The notes under the pieces were generated by a model that saw only the letters and a program-made list of their open reading frames with translations, ran no database searches and had not been told where the DNA came from. DNA of 64,000 nt from Pseudomonas sp. NFIX28 (GTDB lineage Bacteria > Pseudomonadota > Gammaproteobacteria > Pseudomonadales > Pseudomonadaceae), in assembly GCF_900107395.1 (NCBI RefSeq), contig NZ_FNPW01000008.1, positions 124,001 through 188,000 of the forward strand, given 5' to 3'. The position numbers were made by a program, and so were the translations under genes. Positions 46,036 to 52,409 of the stretch are shown piece by piece (the stretch's first letter is position 1; each line of letters opens with the position of its first letter).

Positions 46036-46127
46036 AAACAAATGTTGTTGTGTTCTATTTGTTGTATCGATCTTCTTATCGGAACACCCGAAAAAACTTT
46101 CCCAATAACAAAATAAGGACGGCACCC

Positions 46128-46568
46128 ATGAGCGCTTTAACCTTGAAAGTTGCAGTCAGCCTGGCCAGCAAGGCCATAGCCTTCGGCCGCGAGATCGGCG
46201 CGGCCCCCCTGACCATTGCAGTGCTCGATGCCGGCGGGCATCTGGTGGCCTTGCAGCGGGAGGACGGGGCCAGCCTGCTGCGGCCGCAGATCGCCATCGG
46301 CAAGGCCTGGGGCGCGATCGCCCTGGGCAAGGGCTCGCGCCTGCTGGCGCTGGATGCGCAGCAGCGGCCGGCCTTCATTGCCGCGCTCAACAGCCTGGGG
46401 CAGGGCAGCGTGGTGCCGGCGCCGGGTGGGGTGTTGATCCGGGACCAGGCAGGGCATGTGCTGGGTGCGATCGGCATCAGCGGCGATTTGTCGGATGTCG
46501 ACGAGCAGGTGGCGATCCAGGCCGTGGAAGCAGCGGATTTGCAGGCGGATGCGGGGGTGGCGGCCTGA
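46128..46568 (+). CDS. GlcG/HbpS-family (DUF336) protein
   Basis: 146 residues from ATG 46128 (AAGGAC upstream). Family features: ASKAIAFGREIGAAPLTIAV, LDAGGHLVALQREDGA and GAIGISGDLSDVDEQVAIQA. Members are found beside glycolate/glyoxylate genes and some bind haem, but the role is unclear. It is divergent from gcl and shares its operator region. Confidence 0.85.
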   Translation: MSALTLKVAVSLASKAIAFGREIGAAPLTIAVLDAGGHLVALQREDGASLLRPQIAIGKAWGAIALGKGSRLLALDAQQRPAFIAALNSLGQGSVVPAPGGVLIRDQAGHVLGAIGISGDLSDVDEQVAIQAVEAADLQADAGVAA

Positions 46569-46667
46569 GGTGAAATACCACCTCGCACGGCCAGGACGAT
46601 GATGACGAAGCGGGGCGGCAGTCGATAGACTGCTGCCCCTCTCGTTTTTGTATCAAGGAAGATCTGC

Positions 46668-47738
46668 GTGAAGACGTTGCTTGGCATCACTCTGGCCGCG
46701 GCCATGACCCTCTGTGCTCCTTTACTCCACGCCGACGAAACCCCGGACGCCGAAGACATTGCGTTCCAGGCGCTCAAGCCGGTGGTCACGGCGCTGATGA
46801 ATGCCGACAACGCCGAAGAGCTGATGACCAAGGCTGATGCGCTCGAAGGCGCCGATAGCTTGCAGGCCATTGCGCTTTACCTGGCGGCCAGCCGTGAAGA
46901 TCCCAAGCAATTGCGCGCGCCTTATCAGGTCGCCGCGCTGTTTGCTCGTCGCGGCGACGACACGCTGGCCGAGCGCTTCCTGCAGGAAGCCGACGATCGC
47001 GGCTTGTGGTTTGGCCCGTTGCTGGCCGGTGACCAAGACTTTGCCGATCTGCACCAGAGCGCCACGTTCAAGAGCGTGCTGGCCAACGCCCAGCAGCGCT
47101 ACAAGAACATCGCCACAGGCAAGGTCGGCGCCATATATGTGCTTAATCCTTCGGCCGGCATTCCTGCGCCCGCGGCCTGTCGGCCGGTGGTGGTGTGGTT
47201 GCACGGTTATGGCATCAACGGCGAACTCGACGAGAGTTATCAGCCGTTGGCGGACACCGGGGCAATCATCCTGGGCATCAACGGCACTGAAATGATCGAC
47301 TCGGTCGACAGCTTTCGCTGGATCGGCCCAGGTTTCGAGGGCACCCACCAGGTGGTGCAGAACGGCCTCAAAGAACTGGCGGCGCAGCAATGCATCGACC
47401 GCAAGCGGGTGTACCTGATGGGCTTCTCCCAGGGGTCGCAACATGCCGGCGCGTTGCTGGCGCAGCATCCGGAGGATTACGCCGGGGCGTTGCTGCTGTC
47501 GCCTGGCGGCCAGCAAGCGACCCCGACCGTCAGCAAGGCCCGCGGCAAGCGCGTTTTTGTGGTCAACGGCAAGTTGGAAGGGCCGCGCAATCAGCAGATG
47601 AGCGCCGATTTTCGCAAGCTGTTCAGCGACGGCAACCAGGTCAAGTCCCGCACCCATGAGGGCGGGCACTTCTTCCCCGACGACTGGAGCACTTCATTTC
47701 CGCAGGCGCTGCGCTGGTTGATGGGCAGCGAGGCCTGA
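46668..47738 (+). CDS. secreted alpha/beta hydrolase (PHB-depolymerase-like esterase)
   Basis: 356 residues from GTG 46668 (CAAGGAAG upstream). Signal peptide (LLGITLAAAMTLCAPLLHA), a helical TPR-like region (about 25-130) and an alpha/beta hydrolase domain: oxyanion WLHGYGINGE, nucleophile elbow GFSQGSQHAG and a His in THEGGHFFPDDW. The full catalytic set suggests a periplasmic or secreted esterase; substrate unknown. An 18-base hairpin (GCAGTC/GACTGC, 46619-46634) lies upstream. Confidence 0.8.
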   Translation: MKTLLGITLAAAMTLCAPLLHADETPDAEDIAFQALKPVVTALMNADNAEELMTKADALEGADSLQAIALYLAASREDPKQLRAPYQVAALFARRGDDTLAERFLQEADDRGLWFGPLLAGDQDFADLHQSATFKSVLANAQQRYKNIATGKVGAIYVLNPSAGIPAPAACRPVVVWLHGYGINGELDESYQPLADTGAIILGINGTEMIDSVDSFRWIGPGFEGTHQVVQNGLKELAAQQCIDRKRVYLMGFSQGSQHAGALLAQHPEDYAGALLLSPGGQQATPTVSKARGKRVFVVNGKLEGPRNQQMSADFRKLFSDGNQVKSRTHEGGHFFPDDWSTSFPQALRWLMGSEA

Positions 47739-47742
47739 AACC

Positions 47743-47795
47743 AAAAGATCGCAGGCTTGGCCCATGCGTTGGGCGAATGCCTGCGATCTTTTTTT
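47743..47795. terminator. Rho-independent terminator, probably bidirectional
   Basis: AAAAGATCGCAGGC pairs with GCCTGCGATCTTTT (47779 onward) and a T-run follows; an inner GCCCA/TGGGC pairing extends the stem. It separates the hydrolase gene from the convergent TetR gene. Confidence 0.88.
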
Positions 47796-47814
47796 CCGTT
47801 CTTGAGCCGGCCTG

Positions 47815-48420
47815 TCAGTCTGCTTCGCAGCCCTTGAGCACCAGGCGGATGATGGTCTGGGCGGCGGCTTCGTAATCGGACTCGTCCAGCTTGGCCTTGC
47901 CGGTCACCACCGAGATCTGCCAGTCGAAATCGGCGTAGGTCTGGGTCGCGGCCCAGATGCTGAACATCAGGTGGTGAGGGTCGATGGGCGCGATCTGGCC
48001 ACGATCGATCCAGGTCTGGATGCAATCGATGTTGTGCTTGGCCTGGGCGTTGAGCTGCTCGACCTGGTCCGGGCTCAGGTGTGGGGCGCCGTGCATGATC
48101 TCGCTGGCGAATACCTTGGAGGCGAAGGGCAGGTCGCGGGAGATGCGGATTTTCGAGCGGATGTAGCCGCTCAGCACGTCACTGGGCACGCCGTCGGCGT
48201 TGAACGGGGTCGAGGCCTGGAGGATGGGCTCGATGATGCTTTCCAGCACCTCGCGGTAGAGGTTTTCCTTGGATTTGAAGTAGTAGTAGACGTTGGGTTT
48301 GGGCAGCCCCGCCTTGGCTGCGATATCGCTGGTCTTGGTTGCAGCGAAACCTTTGTCGGCAAACTCTTCACTGGCTGCACGCAGGATCAGTTCTTTATTG
48401 CGCTCGCGGATGGTGCTCAT
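47815..48420 (-). CDS. TetR-family regulator, RutR-like
   Basis: 201 residues from ATG 48420. N-terminal helix-turn-helix (KTSDIAAKAGLPKPNVYYYF) and a YcdC/RutR-type C-terminal domain (LPFASKVFASEIMHGAPHL, MFSIWAATQTYADFDWQI). RutR relatives control pyrimidine or purine catabolism. In P. aeruginosa a TetR gene also follows the gcl cluster, so it may serve related nitrogen metabolism; this is inferred. Confidence 0.87.
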   Translation of the reverse strand: MSTIRERNKELILRAASEEFADKGFAATKTSDIAAKAGLPKPNVYYYFKSKENLYREVLESIIEPILQASTPFNADGVPSDVLSGYIRSKIRISRDLPFASKVFASEIMHGAPHLSPDQVEQLNAQAKHNIDCIQTWIDRGQIAPIDPHHLMFSIWAATQTYADFDWQISVVTGKAKLDESDYEAAAQTIIRLVLKGCEAD

Positions 48421-48556
48421 AAACCAGGTGATTCCTTGCCTGTTCGGGCGGTTGCGCATGGTAGCACCGGCCTTGCGCGAGGCTCAAGAATGCCCCCACC
48501 GGCCCTCGTTGCGCGCTATGCTTCGCAACATTTATGACCTGAAGGAACCCTGATCC

Positions 48557-49483
48557 ATGGCTGGAAGCAGTTTGCTGGTGCTGATCGACGATATCGCCAC
48601 GGTACTCGACGACGTGGCATTGATGACCAAGATGGCGGCGAAGAAGACCGCCGGCGTGTTGGGAGATGACCTTGCGCTCAATGCCCAGCAGGTTTCCGGA
48701 GTGCGCGCCGAGCGCGAATTGCCGGTGGTCTGGGCGGTGGCCAAGGGCTCGTTCCTGAACAAGCTGATCCTGGTGCCCGCGGCGCTGGCCATCAGTGCCT
48801 TCGCGCCCTGGCTGGTAACGCCGTTGCTGATGCTCGGCGGTGCCTATCTGTGCTTTGAGGGCTTTGAAAAGCTCGCCCACAAGTTCCTCCACAGCAAGGC
48901 CGAGGACCGGGCCGAGCACCAGGAGCTGATCGAGGCCGTGGCGGACCCGGCGATCGATCTGGTGGCTTTCGAGAAGACCAAGATCAAGGGGGCGATCCGC
49001 ACCGACTTCATTCTCTCGGCCGAGATCATCGCCATCACCCTGGGGACGGTCGCCGATGCGCCGTTGATGCAGCAGGTGGTGGTGCTTTCGGGCATCGCCA
49101 TCGTCATGACCGTGGGCGTGTATGGACTGGTGGGTGGCATCGTCAAGCTCGACGACCTCGGCCTGTGGCTGACGCAGAAGCCCGGGCAAGTGGCGAAAAG
49201 CATCGGCGGCGCGATCCTGCGCACGGCCCCCTACATGATGAAAAGCCTCTCGGTGATCGGCACCGCGGCCATGTTCATGGTCGGCGGCGGCATCCTGACC
49301 CACGGCGTGCCGGCGGTGCATCACTGGATCGAGAATGTCACTGCGCACACGGCCGAGGCGGTAGGCGGGTTCTCGCTGATCATGCCGACGCTGCTCAATG
49401 CCGTGGCCGGCATCATCGCCGGCGCCGCGGTCCTGGTGCTGGTGTCGCTGGGCGGCAAGCTGTGGCGTTCGGCCAGGGCCTGA
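48557..49483 (+). CDS. yedI: DUF808 membrane protein (YedI family)
   Basis: 308 residues, start MAGSSLLVLIDDIATVLDDV, then KMAAKKTAGVLGDDLALNAQ; these are the DUF808 hallmarks. Several membrane segments. Function unknown. It marks the conserved left border of the accessory cluster that follows. Confidence 0.85.
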   Translation: MAGSSLLVLIDDIATVLDDVALMTKMAAKKTAGVLGDDLALNAQQVSGVRAERELPVVWAVAKGSFLNKLILVPAALAISAFAPWLVTPLLMLGGAYLCFEGFEKLAHKFLHSKAEDRAEHQELIEAVADPAIDLVAFEKTKIKGAIRTDFILSAEIIAITLGTVADAPLMQQVVVLSGIAIVMTVGVYGLVGGIVKLDDLGLWLTQKPGQVAKSIGGAILRTAPYMMKSLSVIGTAAMFMVGGGILTHGVPAVHHWIENVTAHTAEAVGGFSLIMPTLLNAVAGIIAGAAVLVLVSLGGKLWRSARA

Positions 49484-49494
49484 GCCGTTGATAA

Positions 49495-49526
49495 CCCTCG
49501 CCGCCGCGGGATGAGCGGTGAGGGGA
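49495..49526. other. stem-loop between convergent yedI and gvgR
   Basis: CCCTCGCCGC and GCGGTGAGGG pair over 10 bases with one G-T wobble. No clear T-run on either strand, so termination would be weak or factor-dependent. Confidence 0.45.
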
Positions 49527-49528
49527 TG

Positions 49529-50944
49529 TCAGGCGGGGAGCAGTTGCGCGACCGCCAGGCCGATCTTGTTGATTGCCTGTTCGATCTTGCGGTTGGGCGT
49601 GCCGGCAAAGTTCAGCCTGAGGCAATTGCGGTATTTGCCGGCCGCGGAAAAGATATTGCCGTTGGCGATCTGGATGTCCTCGGCTTCCAGCAGCCGGTTC
49701 AGGGTGTAGGTGTCGAATTCGTCCGGCAATTCCACCCACAAGGTAAACCCGCCCTGGGGTTTGCTGACCCGGGTGCCCTCCGGCAGATAGCGGCTGACCC
49801 ACTCGGTCATCAGGTCGCGATGGCGCTGGTACTGTTTGCGCATCCGACGCAGGTGCGGCAGGTAATGACCCTTGGCAATGAATTCGGCAACCGCCAGCTG
49901 TGGCTGGGTCGCGGTGGTGCCGGAGCCGACGTATTTCATGTGCAGCACTTGCGGCAGGTAACGCCCCGGCGCGATCCAGCCGATCCTCAAGCCTGGCGCC
50001 AGGGTTTTCGAGAATGAACTGCACAGCAGCACGCGCCCGTCATCGTCGAATGACTTCAGCGTGCGCGGCCGCGGGTAGTGGAACGCCAGGTCGCCATAGA
50101 TATCGTCTTCGATGATCGGCACGTCATAGCGCTGGGCCAGGCGGATCATCGCGCGCTTGCGATCGTCCGGCATGATGTAGCCCAGCGGGTTGTTGCAATT
50201 GGGCGTGAGCTGGATGGCCTTGATCGGCCACTGTTCCAGGGCCATTTCCATGGCTTCCAGGCTGATGCCGGTGACCGGGTCGGTGGGAATCTCCAGGGCC
50301 TTGAGGCCGGCGGCCTTGAGCAACTGGATGATGCCGTGGAAGCAGGGCGAGGCGATGGCCACGATATCGCCCGGTTCGCACAGGGCGCGGATGGCGATGG
50401 ACAGCGCTTCCTGGCAGCCGCTGGTGACGACGATTTCCGCCGGCGTCAGGCGACAACCGGAATCGACGCCGAGGCGGGCAATCTGCTCGCGCAGGCTCAG
50501 CACACCTTGCAGGTGGTTGTATTGCAGGCTCGGGCTGTCGCTGCGCCGGCTGATCCGCGCCAGGGCGGTCAGCAGCGGCTTGAGGGTCGGGGCCGTGGTG
50601 TCGGGCATGCCGCAACCCAGTTGAATGGCGTTGGCGTTCTGCTCCTGGCGCATCAGGTCCTGGACCAGGTCCCACTGCGAGATATCCACGGGCCGCAACG
50701 ACGGCCGCCCCATCTTCGGCAACTCCGGCAAGCGCCGGCCGGCCGGGACGAAATAGCCCGACTTGGGTTTGGGAATAGCCAGTCCCGAGCTTTCCAGGAC
50801 CCGATAGGCCTGTTGCACGGTGGTAAGGCTGACGCCGTGCTCGAGGCTCAAGGCCCGGACCGAAGGCAAACGCTCCCCCGGCCCGTACAAACCTTGCTCA
50901 ATGCGGCTGCTGATGTATTCGGCGAGATTCAGGTATCGAGTCAT
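49529..50944 (-). CDS. gvgR: MocR-type PLP-dependent transcriptional regulator of the gvg cluster
   Basis: 471 residues. A GntR winged-helix domain at the N-terminus (LYGPGERLPSVRALSLEHGV, LTTVQQAYRVLE) is fused to a fold-type I aminotransferase domain (about 100-471). PLP-site features: TSGCQEALSIAI, NCNNPLGYIMPDDRKR, IIEDDIYGDLAF and Lys313 in SFSKTLAPGLRIGW. MocR proteins use PLP or its adducts as effector. It is divergent from the eleven-gene cluster and is best explained as its regulator. The name follows the WH6 cluster, matched by order from memory. Confidence 0.82.
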   Translation of the reverse strand: MTRYLNLAEYISSRIEQGLYGPGERLPSVRALSLEHGVSLTTVQQAYRVLESSGLAIPKPKSGYFVPAGRRLPELPKMGRPSLRPVDISQWDLVQDLMRQEQNANAIQLGCGMPDTTAPTLKPLLTALARISRRSDSPSLQYNHLQGVLSLREQIARLGVDSGCRLTPAEIVVTSGCQEALSIAIRALCEPGDIVAIASPCFHGIIQLLKAAGLKALEIPTDPVTGISLEAMEMALEQWPIKAIQLTPNCNNPLGYIMPDDRKRAMIRLAQRYDVPIIEDDIYGDLAFHYPRPRTLKSFDDDGRVLLCSSFSKTLAPGLRIGWIAPGRYLPQVLHMKYVGSGTTATQPQLAVAEFIAKGHYLPHLRRMRKQYQRHRDLMTEWVSRYLPEGTRVSKPQGGFTLWVELPDEFDTYTLNRLLEAEDIQIANGNIFSAAGKYRNCLRLNFAGTPNRKIEQAINKIGLAVAQLLPA

Positions 50945-50964
50945 GCGGGGGACTGTAGCGACTC

Positions 50965-51032
50965 ATCTGTCGTATAAAAAGTTACAGATTCCACTTTTTT
51001 TGAAAATTTTTCAGGGCGAAAAGGCAATCTGT
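50965..51032. promoter_or_regulatory. candidate GvgR operator half-sites and AT-rich promoter region
   Basis: ATCTGT occurs at 50965-50970, inverted as ACAGAT at 50984-50989, and again at 51027-51032. MocR regulators often bind a mix of direct and inverted half-sites. A- and T-tracts lie between (50990-51023). TATAAG at 51060-51065 is a possible -10 for gvgA, but its -35 is poor. The 274-base gap otherwise holds nothing I recognise. Confidence 0.35.
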
Positions 51033-51218
51033 ACTGAGAAAAATCATCCGGCGTGTACCTATAAGACAGTGATTGCCTTTGGGAAGATGGCCCGCATCGC
51101 GCTGTACTGGTCGTTCTTAAATACAGCCGCAGCGCAATTCAGAATCCCCCGGGTAACGTGTGACGGGCTTCCCCCTCCGGCTACTTTAGACGATGACTTC
51201 TCAAGGAAGAGCAGGGTA

Positions 51219-52223
51219 ATGACGGCAAGGATCAAATTGACTCCGCAGATGGCTGAGTATGAGCAGAAGTTCACCGATGGTGGTGAGGTTCGCTGGCTGC
51301 CTTATTTGATGTATTTCCATCCGACCGACCACAGCTCCGAAGTGGTCAATACAGATGCCTCGGGCTTCCGCTATTCGGAGTTGCTGGGCATACAGTATTC
51401 GGTGGTCAACAGCCGCCACGCCAAGAGCGTACGGGTACTGGCCGGCAGCTCGACGGTATTTGGCATTGGTGCCAGCTCGGATGCCTGGACACTGCCTTCG
51501 CGCCTGGCCGAGAACGATCCCGACAGCAAGCCCTGGATCAACTTCGGCGGGCGCAGCTTCAACTCGACCCAGGAACTGACGCTTTTCACCCTTTATCGTC
51601 ATTTGCTGCCCAAGGTCGACGAAATCGTACTGTTTTCCGGGTTCAACAACCTGGGGCTGGCCCGCCAGCCACACAGCAGCCGCGGCGAACACGGCGCGTT
51701 CTTCAACTGCAACCAGTTCTTCGACGCCATGCGCCCGGAATCCCAGGCGCCCAAGCGCGGCATGTTCCGCGCCCTGCTCGGCAAGGAGCAGGAAGAGCCG
51801 GCCCCCGAGCCACCGCCGACCATGGAAGAACAGATCGAATACGCCGCCGACCTGACCCTGCGCCACCTGGATACCTGGCGCGCGCTGGCGGCCGACATGG
51901 GCGCCAAGCTGACCTTCATCCTGCAACCGCTGGCCGGTTGGGTGCGGGAGAAGGGCTGTGACGAAGAAGAGCAGCTGTTCGCCGAGCTCGACCGCGCCGG
52001 CAGTTTCAGCGAGGTCTACGGCGACATCCTCCAGCCCAGCGTCTGCGAGGCCTATGCCGCCCGCCTGCGCGAGGGCGCACAGAAGATGGGCGTGCGTTTC
52101 GTGAACATTACCCCGCTGCTGTCCGAGGCCCTGCGGCCTGAACAGTGGCTGTTCGTCGACCGTATTCACTTCACCGACCAGGGGAATGATTTCGTCTCGA
52201 AAATCATCCTCGATGTTCTTTAA
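51219..52223 (+). CDS. gvgA: SGNH-fold hydrolase/transferase-like protein
   Basis: 334 residues from ATG 51219; the frame stays open upstream into the intergenic region, so the exact start is not certain. SGNH blocks: nucleophile Ser78 in LAGSSTVFG (GSS where GDS is usual), Gly111 in NFGGRSFNS, Asn144 in FSGFNNLG and Asp314/His317 in VDRIHFTDQG. A 25-residue acidic Pro-rich insert (about 180-205) interrupts the core. No signal peptide, so it probably acts in the cytoplasm. Possible role: an acyl, carbamoyl or peptide ester hydrolase/transferase in vinylglycine assembly. It is first in the forward cluster, 12 bases before the tiny gvgB. Name by order match to WH6. Confidence 0.75.
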   Translation: MTARIKLTPQMAEYEQKFTDGGEVRWLPYLMYFHPTDHSSEVVNTDASGFRYSELLGIQYSVVNSRHAKSVRVLAGSSTVFGIGASSDAWTLPSRLAENDPDSKPWINFGGRSFNSTQELTLFTLYRHLLPKVDEIVLFSGFNNLGLARQPHSSRGEHGAFFNCNQFFDAMRPESQAPKRGMFRALLGKEQEEPAPEPPPTMEEQIEYAADLTLRHLDTWRALAADMGAKLTFILQPLAGWVREKGCDEEEQLFAELDRAGSFSEVYGDILQPSVCEAYAARLREGAQKMGVRFVNITPLLSEALRPEQWLFVDRIHFTDQGNDFVSKIILDVL

Positions 52224-52235
52224 AGGAGTCCTGCC

Positions 52236-52322
52236 ATGAGTTACATCAAGAGCTTGTTCCAACGCCTCTTCGGCAAGAAGAAAAAGAAGAAGCCGGACTC
52301 TTCGATCTACCCGATGTTCTGA
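52236..52322 (+). CDS. gvgB: 28-residue peptide of the gvg cluster
   Basis: Starts ATG 52236 with a strong AAAGGAG seven bases upstream and stops at 52320-52322. Three parts are visible: an amphipathic N-terminus (MSYIKSLFQRLFG, 1-13), six consecutive Lys (14-19) and the tail PDSSIYPMF (20-28). It is too short for most gene finders. In P. fluorescens WH6 two ORFs under 150 nt are required for product formation; by order this is one of them. It might be a scaffold on whose tail chemistry occurs, a membrane or enzyme tether, or a signal. A stem-loop follows directly. Confidence 0.75.
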   Translation: MSYIKSLFQRLFGKKKKKKPDSSIYPMF

Positions 52323-52330
52323 TCTCGACA

Positions 52331-52361
52331 CCCTCGGTCATTGCTCGCCGATGACTGAGGG
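52331..52361 (+). other. intercistronic stem-loop after gvgB
   Basis: CCCTCGGTCAT (52331-52341) pairs with ATGACTGAGGG (52351-52361) over 11 bases with one G-T wobble and a 9-base loop. No T-run. It sits between the peptide gene and the large gvgC gene and could protect or end an abundant short transcript. Confidence 0.55.
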
Positions 52362-52409
52362 CCGGCAATGGATTGCCCCGGTCACCAACCTGGAAGGGAA
52401 GTAAACAGT

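Noticed and set aside
52323..52409. Upstream extension of gvgC to the frame opening at 52368
   Set aside because: It would start inside the intercistronic sequence without a ribosome site; ATG 52410 has AAGGGAAG well placed.
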